Positions 45,801 to 56,100 of a stretch of DNA of 64,000 bases are shown here, one piece after another. The stretch's first letter is position 1. Every line of letters starts with the position of its first letter. The position numbers and the translations under genes were made by a program. Source of the DNA: Sipunculus nudus (Eukaryota > Annelida > Sipuncula > Golfingiida > Sipunculidae); contig CM049315.1 in the NCBI GenBank assembly GCA_026874595.1, forward strand, positions 72,027,416 to 72,091,415, in the 5' to 3' direction. The notes beneath the pieces were generated by a model that was not told the origin of the DNA, searched no databases, and worked only from the letters and a program-made list of their open reading frames with translations.

Positions 45801-46543
45801 ATTTATTTGATGTACAGAACCATGTTCTGTCTTTTGAATACTGGAAATCCAAAGGGTTAAGTAGCATTTATTTTATTGACTGGTATGTTTTAATAACATT
45901 AGTAATGAAACAATGCAAGGCAGTTACAGATCAAATTAATATGATTGAGTTTGAAGAAGATAAGGAATCTGAAGATTATATAGCACATAATTTACATGTT
46001 AAAATTCAAGAAACTGTTGTACCATTGAATAAATTGAAATCACATAAAATTTACCAGGTATTAAGAAATAAGATATGTTCTGTACAACCCACCAAGCCAA
46101 AGATATCAAAATATATAATAAACACACCAGATGATTACACTAGTATCTATACACTTCCTCACAGAGTACTGTATGATACAAGATCGAAGATATTTCAATA
46201 TAAATTTCTCAATAATATATTAGTGAACAATTATTGGCTTGTGAAATGGAAAATTCAGGATTTTGATTATTGTACGTTTTGTAAGGGTGAGGTAGAAACA
46301 ATTAACCATTTATTTTGGGAATGTAGACTAACTAAAAAATTTTGGATGGATTTGAAGACTTGGTGTACTGACCAGCTAATAGAATTAAGATTAGAGAAGT
46401 TAGTTGTTTTTTATGGCTCTATTGATGAAAGTGATATGTATAATGTAATTATAATCCAGGCTAAAGATATATTGACCAGTGTAGAATTAATAATCAGAAG
46501 CCTAACATACAAGGATTTAGAAATTTTTTATATGAATATGTAA
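42830..46543 (+). CDS. LINE ORF2: endonuclease and reverse transcriptase
   Basis: 1237 aa, uninterrupted, starting ATG TCA TAC. Residues about 5-242 are an APE-type endonuclease: 'LLSLNVRGL', 'QET' (40-42), 'GGDFN' (146-150), 'SRLDYWL' (208-214) and 'SDHSFI' (234-239). Residues about 470-780 are the RT: 'SPGNDGLP' (481-488), 'NWRPISLLN' (539-547), 'LDMEKAFD' (608-615), 'GVRQGDPMSP' and 'QYADD' (708-712). A C-terminal zinc knuckle CX2CX8HX4C lies at 1148-1165. The protein nicks target DNA and copies element RNA onto the nick. Length, domain order and knuckle place it in the L1/Tx1 group. The last part of the family's usual C-terminus continues in another frame. Confidence 0.95.
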   Translation: MSYTTLKLLSLNVRGLKNRLKRRSVFRWAKKEHCDVLLLQETHSCQNIENIWRNEWRGQVFYSHGTTNSRGTAVLLRQQLHVDSVSLLHSSIDGRILVIKLAIENLQYIIINVYAPNYTTNQISFLKNLNKILQEYVTLNDVVLIGGDFNVALNVKLDRRGGALCLKDSVRKAINDMMDQHNLLDIWRTRNPYKKEYTWRTKNENISSRLDYWLITKQFQDYVVKADLFPYIKSDHSFIKLVICTDPLYTTKRGKGYWKLNKFLLNEDQITKHIVESIHTWSNESCENTNNIKIWEYVKYKLRDLYVKKGKEAKKFTKAREDDLLDELKILQTKLVNSDAETEISIIEKIQKIKEEQEEIDNYKTEGLILRSKVTWFEKGEKSSKYFYNLEKYNAVRKWVRKLRKDNGEYTIIPNEILCLEKDFYCKLYSSNHSKSLEQIEKYLSDINTPFLSQEDNNFLCEPLTTEELYNTVKSFKNNKSPGNDGLPIEFYLKFWPQVGPLLVRSFNKSFEEGKLSTSQRQAVITLLDKNKDRTLLKNWRPISLLNTDYKILAKTLSIRLSKLLPKIIHSNQTGYVKNRFIGENIRFVQDLLEYTKDKRIPGMIIALDMEKAFDSLEWTFMLATLKKFKISETFIRWIKLLYNDISSCIINYGTTSGYFKVERGVRQGDPMSPYLFILAIEILAIRIRNDPAIKGIRIGQEQVKLLQYADDTIAILSDKTSGSNFLKQVNSFGEFSGLKLNLEKSEGLWIGKSKNSKLKPFGIHWPDKPIKLLGVYISYDKQQCEELNLEDKLKQTKNTLQLWKQRNLTLQGKIQIIKTYIISKFNYYFSNNNISEKYVNRLNKIIFSFLWNGGKEKIKRSVLVQEIENGGLNVPHLQSLFLASRIGWIKRFFQSEYGPWKALWIYNLKKICSDIHLLFNCNYKPKLLALEKLNEFYREVMQSWYFLKLDYYAEVNLKEQYLWHNKHFVFNKKTFYWEHFYKVGMQKVQDLFDVQNHVLSFEYWKSKGLSSIYFIDWYVLITLVMKQCKAVTDQINMIEFEEDKESEDYIAHNLHVKIQETVVPLNKLKSHKIYQVLRNKICSVQPTKPKISKYIINTPDDYTSIYTLPHRVLYDTRSKIFQYKFLNNILVNNYWLVKWKIQDFDYCTFCKGEVETINHLFWECRLTKKFWMDLKTWCTDQLIELRLEKLVVFYGSIDESDMYNVIIIQAKDILTSVELIIRSLTYKDLEIFYMNM

Positions 46544-46638
46544 GAATTGAATACAAAGTAGCGGAAAAGAATAAGAAATTAGAAACTTTTAGAAAACGAG
46601 GGTCAATGTATTTAAAAAATCATGAAATGATAAGCTAG
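46522..46638 (+). pseudogene. Out-of-frame C-terminal tail of LINE ORF2
   Basis: Overlapping the end of ORF2 in a different frame is 'FLYEYVRIEYKVAEKNKKLETF'. This resembles the conserved L1-type tail '..E..IEY.IA.KN.KL..F..KW'. It suggests a small indel near 46515 that truncated the ancestral ORF2 by about 35 residues, unless this lineage reads it by another route. Confidence 0.55.
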
Positions 46639-46794
46639 GGGTGGTTTAGTGTTTTACATGTTTTAGTATCCCAGTCATTTGATGAACTTAGAATCGTCCA
46701 TAAAGCAGTTGTGTCTAAAATACTCTTATAATGTATTGTTTCTGTTTTGGTATAATGTGTTATATGTACATTTGATGTATATTTTGTGGAGTGC

Positions 46795-46833
46795 AATAAA
46801 AAAAAAAAAAAAAAAAAAAAAGTGGTCATTGAC
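46795..46833 (+). terminator. LINE poly(A) signal, tail and right target duplication
   Basis: AATAAA at 46795-46800 runs straight into an A tract ending near 46821. AAAGTGGTCATTGAC (46819-46833) is the exact copy of 39249-39263. The A/duplication boundary is ambiguous by a few A. Confidence 0.93.
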
Positions 46834-47569
46834 GCCTTCCGGGACAGGGATAGAATCCTGAGTAAATGAAGGTATTACAGAGGCGACCTGTAGCGAACAA
46901 AGCAAAACTTTCGCTGGAATAGTAATTGGACTAGCTGTCAAATTGGACATTTTAACATCGACCCGTTTACGGTTTTTTTTTTTAATTTACTTGCATGAAT
47001 ATGGGGTCCAAAACTAGTCCAGCAGGTTACTGACCTTCTGGTTCGGTGACTACGCTGGTTTTGCCATATGTACATGTTCGTGTTACTCCGGGTGCAAAAC
47101 AGCTATGATGGGCAGGTATGAGGACCTGTTTGTTACACATTACTCTACCTACTGGTTTGGATGTTATACAATTGGAAAGACAATGGTTTTTGCAAGCCAA
47201 TCGCCAGGGATCAGATAGCCCTGCGGTTTGAACAAACCTTGGTCCCTTGATTGCCCTTAGTTGTCGGACACAAGGTTTAATGATGTTTTGCCCAATTACA
47301 AAAGGGGTGGTAATGTTAAAGCTGGTGTCTTTAACAAGCAAGACTGGAGTTGGAAAAATAGTATCCTGAAGGATTGAAGGGAAGTTTATCTCTAACTTCA
47401 CAATTCCTAAATACTCCAGCTTTCCTCCGCCAGCTACTTCAACCTCCAATACTTGGTCAACGGGCAATATAGGACAAGATGTTAAGTATTTCTTGTAAAA
47501 CCACTCAGCAACAGTAGAAATGGCCGAGCCAGAATCAATTAAACCTGTGGTAGGAGTATCATTTGCCAT
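46834..47569 (-). pseudogene. Gypsy protease and Pol N-terminal segment
   Basis: The retropepsin signature 'TGLIDSGSAIST' (active-site DSG) is followed by 'LEYLGIVKLEINFP' and 'TTPFVIGQNII' with a family-like spacing. The protease processes Gag and Pol. The frame ends at TAA (47027-47029), another TAA follows, and the remaining stretch to 46834 ('SNLTASPITIPAKVLL', 'SVIPSFTQDSIPVPEG') is in another frame after an A11 run near 46975-46985. Confidence 0.82.
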
Positions 47570-47667
47570 AAGCCCTACCCGATCAACATTACCTACCAGC
47601 TCTACCGGAATTGTTGTGGGGACACGCTTCTCACCTGCAACCCCCCACCGACTGCTGCAGGCGGACT

Positions 47668-47976
47668 TTAGTTTAACGGCCGGTCGTTCACATCCTTACG
47701 GGCGACACAATCACGCAGAATGTGGTTGTTCCTTTTACACCGGCTACAAAATAATTGGCTGGGACCTTTAGGAGTGCTGCCATTGGTACTGCCAGGAGAA
47801 GGATTAGTAAGTGGGCCCGCTTTACTGTGGTAAGAACCTTTTTCTTCAAGTTTACTCAGTCTGGTTTCTAGAGCTTCTAATTTTTTTATTACAGTATCTA
47901 CGGCCTGTGCCAAATCTACATTCGTCTGTTGTTGTATTGGGGTTTTACCTTTTCCAGCCTGACTGGGAGTGGACAC
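47668..47976 (-). pseudogene. Gypsy Gag nucleocapsid part with zinc knuckle
   Basis: 'FCSRCKRNNHILRDC' contains a CX2CX4HX4C zinc knuckle, the RNA-packaging motif of retroelement Gag. Upstream is a helical stretch ('VIKKLEALETRLSKLEEKG') followed by a Ser/Pro/Gly linker. It is separated by a stop from the protease region. Confidence 0.82.
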
Positions 47977-48002
47977 CCTGACGGACGAAGGGCCAGATGC
48001 CG

Positions 48003-48921
48003 CTAGATCCCCTTGTACTCTACCCCCAGCTCTCTGGCAGAACTAAATAATTCGTCAAAGGGCCTGCCTGTTCGTAAGGGTGCTCGCAAAGCCTCTTTAA
48101 CTTTGGAGTATGTGGGGTGCAGGCCATACCAGAATCTAGACCTGAGGCTGTTGTCAGCCTCAGTGGGAGTAATCAACCCTCTGCCCTTAAGTGAATGTAG
48201 TAACTTTTGGAGGCGACACCCCCACTGAACAATGTTCTCCCCGGGGCCCTGCTGAGCACTGTAGTACTGTTCACGCAGCAAATTAAAGTCTACTACTTCC
48301 CCAAACATTAAATCGAATTGCTGAAAGTAAACTAATGACATTTGTCCCGGGGTCAGAGCATACAAGAATTTCGGCGGCTGTTCCCCGAAGGGACAGCCTT
48401 ACCACCTCCTCCACCTCACCTCTATGATAGTGGGGGTTATCCAGAAGGCCTTGAACTTGGAATCGCCATTGGCTATATGACAAATTTTTTCCTGGATCTC
48501 CGGAAAAGGTCGGGAGACGAGGACGTTGGGTAACTGTATACGTATGTACTGGAGGGGCTTGTACCCCAGCCACTCTGCCGTCAAGCTTGGATTTTAATTT
48601 AGTCAAATTCTCAGGGCTGAGTGTATCTAGAAGGTTATCTAGGGGGTCAGAGTCCAACAACGTGGTTATAATAGGTTCATCTGACTCTACTGCAGGAGAC
48701 AGAAGAAGTTTAACCGGCTCCACTTGGGCCGACAACTTAACCGAACTCAAGGTGCCCTCGGCAGTGGCGACACTAGTGGAAGAAGCGTACACTACATACC
48801 ATGTGTCGGTGGACACCAAAATCGCCTCCACAGTGCCGACAGAGCCGAAGTGTGCCTCAAGTTCGGCCCTCTTCACATCCTCGGGTAAGGATTTCACTAC
48901 CAAGGTGCGAGGATACCTCAT
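48003..48921 (-). pseudogene. Gypsy Gag: RRM-like N-terminus and PNMA-like capsid
   Basis: Two overlapping frames make up the protein. The first (48921-48283) starts MRYPRTLVVKSLP and has an RRM-like pattern ('LEAHFGSVGTVEAILV', 'WYVVYASSTSVATAEG'). It continues with 'PRLPTFSGD', 'YSQWRFQVQGLL' and 'SLRGTAAEIL', the start of a capsid domain like that of PNMA-type Gag. The second (48365-48003) continues with 'LREQYYSAQQGPGENIVQW', 'RFWYGLHPTYSKVKEALR' and 'FDELFSSAREL'. A single-base shift near 48320-48350 separates them. Confidence 0.8.
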
Positions 48922-49936
48922 GGCTAGGGACTGTTACTTTATCCTAAATATTACCTGGAACGTACAGGTACTCTATATCAACTTAATATTGTCTTACACT
49001 GAATATTACATGGAAAATACAGTATAAATACTGAATATTAGATGAAAAGTACAGTTACTTTATACTAACTATTACATGTACTGAATATTACATCTATTTC
49101 AACCCGATTTTAAGTAACCTTGGTGAAAAAGGAAGAGAAGTTACAATAATAATATCTAATATCCTACTATCTCTACTGCCTGGAGAAAATGCCCAAAAGT
49201 CTTACCTGGCATAGACACCACACTGGCAGGTTACCAAGGAAAGGTAAGGCTACTCACCTGCACATTATGATACAAATGATTATATTTTAAGACCATGAAA
49301 ACTTACTGTATTCAAAACTATCTTAACACATCTTTATGCCTGGTGCATATCACGGAATCTCTTCGAGTACATGTCTATATGCCTACTGCAAATACGTTTA
49401 AAAAATTACAGAATTATGTGAATCTGGTGCATATCACCATTGTATATTATCACCCTTTTATAGGATAAAACACTATACGATGTATATATATATACGATGT
49501 CCTTGTAGTGTCCGTTTGCGCTTTTGCAAGCGCTGAAGCGCCACCCCGTCGCACTGGCGATGGACCTGTCCATGTAAAGAGTTGCGTAGATGTTAGTTTC
49601 GAAACCAGACGCTTGGCCGGCCCCAGCGCCCAGTCACTTGAAACAGTTCACTACACTGTCTCCAACAAGCAGACCGACGAGCACAGTTAATCGCTAAGGC
49701 GTGGTGGGTGATCACAAACAATAAATATGGAATATATCAGTCAGTTGGTTGGTGTACACATACCCACAGGATCTGATAGTCCCACAAGAAGATACAGCAT
49801 AGGCTGTCAGGGCTAAACATCTGCCACTACAGGATCCAGGACAAATCGCTCAGGATGATTTATGCCAGACCACAAAATCCGGGATGTCCGTTCCTCCTAT
49901 CATCACATCCTGCAGGCTGCGCCATTTTGTCGCGGA
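48922..49936. other. No assigned feature; expected site of the Gypsy 5' LTR
   Basis: No sequence matching the candidate LTR was found here. 'ctgaatattacatg' recurs near 48996, 49030 and 49079. A plus-strand ORF (49508-49690) in a GC-rich patch has no recognisable motif. The 5' end of the retrotransposon is either deleted or too diverged to see. Confidence 0.4.
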
Positions 49937-50066
49937 CAGGGGGTAAGGCAGGTCCACCCCATGTCACAGGAAGAACCCAAGACAAAGTGGATGGATGAAC
50001 TTTATTCTGAAGAAGAAAGACCGTGGTCAGCTTGTTGCCAACAAGAGGAGCAAGGCTGGACTCACA
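49937..50066 (+). repeat. Dispersed 130-bp module, copy 3
   Basis: Nearly identical to 33028-33157, with the same outer borders (CAG|GGGGTAAGG and GGACTCACA). It abuts the terminal inverted repeat of the satellite-A block only three bases further on. The plus frame is open ('EEPKTKWMDELYSEEERPW') but has no recognised homology. Confidence 0.75.
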
Positions 50067-50069
50067 GCC

Positions 50070-50087
50070 GAGATAGGCGGGGAACTG
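50070..50087 (+). repeat. Terminal inverted repeat bracketing satellite A (left copy)
   Basis: GAGATAGGCGGGGAACTG here matches the reverse complement of 56319-56336 (GAGATAGGCGGGAAACTG) in 17 of 18 bases. Just inside, both ends also share GTAGCGGC (near 50098 on the left; reverse complement near 56308 on the right). Confidence 0.7.
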
Positions 50088-50189
50088 TCGGTTTTCGGTA
50101 GCGGCCTGTAGTTAAGCTTATGGGACTTTTCGATTTTTCGCAGGCAGTTTCTCATTAGTTCCGGGGGGGGGGGGGGGGCTGGAAGCTTT

Positions 50190-53100
50190 GGCAGCCTGTA
50201 GTACCCTAAAAAAATTGGGTGGGGATAAAATTTATAGAAGCGTCGCATTAATGTTAAGGTTGCCGGCAGGGGGAGTGAAATGAGAACGGCCAGCCAAAGG
50301 GGCCCCATGAATCGCACGTGCAAATAGCAGCCATTTGCTGCCCTAAAAAATTTAGGAGTGGGTAAAATTTCTGGTAGGATCGCATTGAGAGTTAAGATTG
50401 CCGCCAGGGGGAGTGGACTAGAGACAGGACTGCCACAGGGGCCCCATGAATCGCACGCGCAAATAGCTGCTATTTGCTACCCTAAAAAATTTAGGAGGGG
50501 TTATATATATAGTAGCATCGCATTGAGTGTTAAGACTGCCGCCAGGGGGAGTGTACATGAGAGCGGGCAGACAGAGGGGCCCCATGAATCGCAAGCGCAA
50601 ATAGCAGCTATTTGCGACCCTAAAAAATTTAGGAGGGGGTAAAATTTCTGGTAGAATCGCATTGAGAGTTAAGATTGCCGCCAGGGGGAGTGGACCTGAG
50701 TGCGGGCAGACAGAGGGGCCCCCGTGAATCGCACGCGCAAATAGCAGCTATTTGCTACCCTAAAAAATTTAGGAGGGGGTAAAATTTCTGGTAGCATCGC
50801 ATTGAGAGTTAAGATTGCCGCCAGAGGGAGTGGACAAGAGACAGGACTGCCACAGGGGCCCTATGAATCGCACGCGCAAATAGCAGCTATTTGCTACCCT
50901 AAAAATTTAGGAGGGAGTAAAATAATAGTAGCAGCGCATAGAGTGTTAAGACTGCCACCAGGGGGAGTGGAGATCTCAAAGCCTGCCACAGGGGCCCAAT
51001 GAATCGCACGCGCAAATAGCAGCTATTTGCTACCAAAAAAGTTGTGCAGACTGCCGCCAGGGGGAGAAGAGATCTCAGCGGCCTGGCAGAGGGGTCACCA
51101 CGAGTCGCAAGCGCAAATAGCAGCTATTTGCTACCATAAAATATGTCAAGACTGCCACCAGGGGGAGTGGACATGAGAGTGGACAGACAGAGGGGCCCCC
51201 ATGAATCGCACGCGCAAATAGCAGCTATTTGCTACCCTAAAAAATTTAGGAAGGGGTAAATTTCTGGTAGCATCGCATTGAGAGTTAAGATTGCCGCCAG
51301 GGGGAGTGGACTAGAGACAGGACTACCACAGGGGCCCCATGAATCGCACGCGCAAATAGCAGCTATTTGCTACCCTAAAAATTTATGAGGGGTTAATATG
51401 TAGTAGCATCGCATTGAGTGTTAAGACTGCCGTCAGGGGGATTGTACATGAGAGCAGGCAGACAGAAGGGCCCCATGAATCGCACGCGCAAATAGCAGCT
51501 TTTTGCTACCCTAAAAAATTTAGGAGGGGGTAAATTTCTGGTAGCATCGCATTGAGAGTTAAGATTGCCGCCAGGGGAGTGGACTCGAGACAGGACTACC
51601 ACAGGGGCCCCATGAATCGCACGCGCAAATAGCAGCTATTTGCTACCCTAAAAATTTAGGAGGGGTTAAATATGTAGTAGCATCGCATTGAGTGTTAAGA
51701 CTGCCGTCAGGGGGAGTGTACATGAGAGCAGGCAGACAGAAGGGCCCCATGAATCGCACGCGCAAATAGCAGCTATTTGCTACCCTAAAAAATTTAGGAG
51801 GGGGTAAATTTCTGGTAGCATCGCATTGAGAGTTAAGATTGCCGCCAGGTGGAGTGGACTAGAGACTGGACAACCACAGGGGCCCCATGAATCGCATGCG
51901 CAAATAGCAGCTATTTGCTACCCTAAAAAATTTAGGAGGGGTTAAATATGTAGTAGCATCGCATTGAGTGTTAAGCCTGCCGCCAGGGGGAGTGTACATG
52001 AGAGCGGGCAGACAGAGGGGCCCCATGAATCGCACGCGGAAATAGCAGCTATTTGCGACCCTAAAAAATTTAGGAGGTGGTAAAATTTCTGGTAGCATCG
52101 CATTGAGAGTTAAGATTGCCGCCAGGGGGAGTGGACATGAGTGCGGGCAGACAGAAGGGGACCCCATGAATCGCACGCGCAAATAGCAGCTATTTGCTAC
52201 CCTAAAAAATTTAGGAGGGGGTAAAATTTCTGGTAGCATCGCATTGAGAGTTAAGATTGCCGCCAGAGGGAGTGGACAAGAGACAGGACTGCCACAGGGG
52301 CCCTATGAATCGCACGCGCAAATAGCAGCTATTTGCTACCCTAAAAATTTAGGAGGGAGTAAAATAATAGTAGCAGCGCATGGAGTGTTAAGACTGCCAC
52401 CAGGGGGAGTGGAGATCTCAAAGCCTGCCACAGGGGCCCAATGAATCGCACGCGCAAATAGCAGCTATTTGCTACCATAAAAGTTGTGCAGACTGCCGCC
52501 AGGGGGAGAAGAGATCTCAGCAGCCTGGCAGAGGGGTCACCACGAGTCGCAAGCGCAAATAGCAGCTATTTGCTACCATAAATATGTCAAGACTGCCACC
52601 AGGGGGAGTGGACATGAGAGTGGACAGACAGAGGGGCCCCCATGAATCGCACGCGCAAATAGCAGCTATTTGCTACCCTAAAAAATTTAGGAAGGGGTAA
52701 ATTTCTGGTAGCATCGCATTGAGAGTTAAGATTGCCGCCAGGGGGAGTGGACTAGAGACAGGACTACCACAGGGGCCCCATGAATCGCACGCGCAAATAG
52801 CAGCTATTTGCTACCCTAAAAATTTAGGAGGGGTTAAATATGTAGTAGCATCGCATTGAGTGTTAAGACTGCCGTCAGGGGGAGTGTACATGAGAGCAGG
52901 CAGACAGAAGGGCCCCATGAATCGCACGCGCAAATAGCAGCTATTTGCTACCCTAAAAAATTTAGGTGGGTAAATTTCTGGTAGCATCGCATTGAGAGTT
53001 AAGATTGCCGCCAGTTGGAGTGGACTAGAGACAGGACAACCACAGGGGCCCCATGAATCGCACGCGCAAATAGCAGCTATTTGCTACCCTAAAAAATTTA

Positions 53101-56100
53101 GGAGGGGTTAAATATGTAGTAGCATCGCATTGAGTGTTAAGACTGCCGCCAGGGGGAGTGTACATGAGAGCGGGCAGACAGAAGGGCCCCATGAATCGCA
53201 CGCGCAAATAGCAGCTATTTGCTACCCTAAAAAATTTAGGAGGGGGTAAAATTTCTGGTAGCATCGCATTGAGAGTTAAGATTGCCGCCAGGGGGAGTGG
53301 ACTAGAGACAGGACTGCCACAGGGGCCCCATGAATCGCACGCGCAAATAGCTGCTATTTGCTACCCTAAAAAAATTAGTAGGGGTTCAATATATAGTAGC
53401 ATCGCATTGAGTGTTAAGACTGCCGCCAGGGGGAGTGTACATGAAAGCGGGCAGACAGAGGGGCCCCGTGAACCGCAAGCGCAAATAGCAGCTATTAGCG
53501 ACCCTAAAAAATTTAGGAGGGGGTAAAATTTCTGGTAGCATCGCATTGAGACTTAAGTTTGCCGCCAGGGGGAATGGACCTGAGTGCGGGCAGACAGAGG
53601 GGCCCCCGTGAATCGCACGCGCAAATAGCAGCTATTTGCTACCCTAAAAAATTTAGGAGGGGGTAAAATTTCTGGTAGCATCGCATTGAGAGTTAAGATT
53701 GTCGCCAGAGGGAGTGGACAAGAGACAGGACTGCCACAGGGGCCCTATGAATCGCACGCGCAAATAGCAGCTATTTGCTACCTTAAAAAATTTAGGAGGG
53801 GTTAAATATGTAGTGGCATCGCATTGAGTGTTAAGACTGCCGCCAGAGGGAGTGTACATGAGAGCGGGCAGACAGAAGGGCCCCATAAATCGCACGCGCA
53901 AATAGCAGCTATTTGCGACCCTAAAAAATTTAGGAGGGGGTAAAATTTCTGGAAGCATCGCATTGAAAGTTAAGAATGCCGCCAGAGGGAGTGGACAAGA
54001 GAAAGGACTGCCACAGGGGCCCTATGAATCGCACGCGCAAATAGCAGCTATTTGCTACCCTAAAAAATTAGGAGGAAGTAAAATAATAGTAGCAGCGCAT
54101 GGAGTGTTAAGACTGACACCAGGGGGTTTGAATATTTCAAAGCCTGCCACAGAGGCCAATGAATCGCACGCGCAAATAGCAGCTATTTGCTACCATAAAA
54201 GTTGTGAAGACTGCCGCCAGGGGGAGTGGTTATGAGAGCGGCCTGGCAGAGGGGTCACCACGAGTCGCAAGCGCAAATAGCAGCTATTTGCTACCATAAA
54301 ATGTGTTAAGACTGCCGCCAGGGGGAGTAGAAATCAGTGCGGGCTGCCAGAGGCCGGGGGGTGGGGGGCCCATAATTATAACGCGCAAATAGCAGCTCTT
54401 TGCTACCTTTAAAGGTGCCTAGACTGCCGCCAGGGGGAGTGGTTATGAGAGCGGCCTGACAGAGAGGCCGCCATGAGTCGCATGCGCAAATAGCAGCTAT
54501 TTGCTAACCATAAAAGTGGGAAGACTGCCTCCAGGGGGAGTAGATATCAGAGCGGGCTGCCAGAGGTCGAAGGGGCCCCATGAATCGCACGCGCAAAAAG
54601 CAGCTATTTGCTACCATTAAAGGTGCCAAGACTGCCGCCAGGGGGAGTGGTTAGGAGAGCGGCCTGACAGAGAGGCCCCCATGAGTCGCATGCGCAAATA
54701 GCAGCTATTTGCTAACCATAAAAGTGGGAAGACTGCCGCCAGGGGGAGTAGATATCAGAGCGGGCTGCCAGAGGTCGAAGGGGCCCCATGAATCGCACGC
54801 GCAAATAGCAGCTATTTGCTACCTTTAAAGGTGCCAAGACTGCCGCCAGGGGGAGTGGTTATGAGAGCGGCCTGACAGAGAGGCCCCCATGAGTCGCAAG
54901 CGCAAATAGCAGCTATTTGCTTCCTTAAAATATGCCAAGACTGCCGCCAGGGGGAGTAGAAATCAGAGCGGGCGGCCAGAGGCCGGGGCCGGCCCCATAA
55001 TTATAACGCGCAAATAGCAGCTATTTGCTACCTTTAAAGGTGCCAAGACTGCCGCCAGGGGGAGTGGTTATGAGAGCGGCCTGACGGAGAGGCCCCAATG
55101 AGTCGCAAGCGCAAATAGCAGCTATTTGCTACCATAAAAGTGTGAAGACTGCCGCCAGGGGGAGTAGATATCAGAGCGGGCTGCCAGAGGTCGAAGGGGC
55201 CCCATGAATCGCACGCGCAAATAGCAGCTATTTGCTACCTTTAAAGGTGCCAAGACTGCCGCCAGGGGGAGTGGTTATGAGAGCGGCCTGACAGAGAGGC
55301 CCCCATGAGTCGCAAGCGCAAATAGCAGCTATTTGCTACCATAAAAGTGTGAAGACTGCCGCCAGGGGGAGTAGATATCAGAGCGGGCTGCCAGAGGTCG
55401 AAGGGGCCCCATGAATCGCACGCGCAAATAGCAGCTATTTGCTACCTTTAAAGGTGCCAAGAATGCCGCCAGGGGGAGTGGTTATGAGAGCGGCCTGACA
55501 GAGAGGCCCCCATGAGTCGCAAGCGCAAATAGCAGCTATTTGCTACCATAAAAGTGTGAAGACTGCCGCCAGGGGGAGTAGATATCAGAGCGGGCTGCCA
55601 GAGGCCGAAGGGGCCCCATGAATCGCACGCGCAAATAGCAGCTATTTGCTACCTTTAAAGGTGCCAAGAATGCCGCCAGGGGGAGTGATTATGAGAGCGG
55701 CCTGACAGAGAGGCCCCCATGAGTCGCAAGCGCTAATAGCAGCTATTTGCTACCATAAAAGTGTCAAGGCTGCCGCCAGGGGGAGTAGATATCAGAGCGG
55801 GCTGCCAGAGGCCGAAGGGGCCCTATGAATCGCACTCGCAAATAGCAGCTATTTGCTACCATTAAAGGTGCCAAGACTGCCGCCAGGGGGAGTGGATATG
55901 AAAGCAGCCTGACAGAGAGGCCCCATGAGTCGCAAGGGCAAATAGCAGCAATTTGCTACCATACCATAGTGTCCAGACTGCCGCCTGGGGTAGTGGATAT
56001 CATAGCAGGCTGCCAGAGGGGTCCCAGTGAATCGCACGCGCAAATAGCAGCTATTTGCTACTATAAAAAGTATCATATCTGCCGCCAAGGGGGAGTAGAT

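Larger units (their letters stand above)
39264..46818 (+). mobile_element. L1/Tx1-like LINE inserted in the Gypsy element
   Basis: A 7.55-kb plus-strand non-LTR retrotransposon bounded by a 15-bp perfect target duplication and ending in AATAAA plus a poly(A) tail. Its order is a 5' region, an ORF1 C-terminal remnant (40123-40365), ~300-bp tandem monomers (41062-42360), ORF2 (42830-46543) and a 3' UTR. Its presence splits the Gypsy frame, and removing it restores collinearity, so it is younger than the Gypsy insertion. The perfect duplication and long ORF2 suggest a fairly recent event. The missing main part of ORF1 means this copy is not a full autonomous element. Confidence 0.93.
35534..48921 (-). 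mobile_element. Decayed Ty3/Gypsy LTR retrotransposon, interrupted by a LINE
   Basis: Minus-strand order from high to low coordinate is Gag (48921-48003), nucleocapsid knuckle (47976-47668), protease (47569-47027), [LINE insertion], RT, RNase H, integrase, C-terminal tail, polypurine tract, candidate 3' LTR. This protease-RT-RNaseH-integrase order defines the Ty3/Gypsy group. At least five in-frame stops and several single-base frameshifts break the frame, so it is inactive. The 5' LTR and primer-binding site were not recognised to the right of Gag. No env-like ORF was seen. The 39264-46818 interval belongs to the later insertion. Confidence 0.9.

Noticed and set aside
49508-49690. Host exon in a GC-rich patch
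   Set aside because: There is an open frame but no motif, no convincing splice sites on both sides and no homology recognised.
48922-49936. A 5' LTR for the Gypsy element
   Set aside because: No stretch matches the candidate 3' LTR by eye, so no call was made.
50358-54235. Series of 60-126 aa ORFs on both strands in the 50-54 kb array
   Set aside because: All are translations of the same satellite monomer. Frames are kept only because unit lengths happen to allow it, and there is no family motif.
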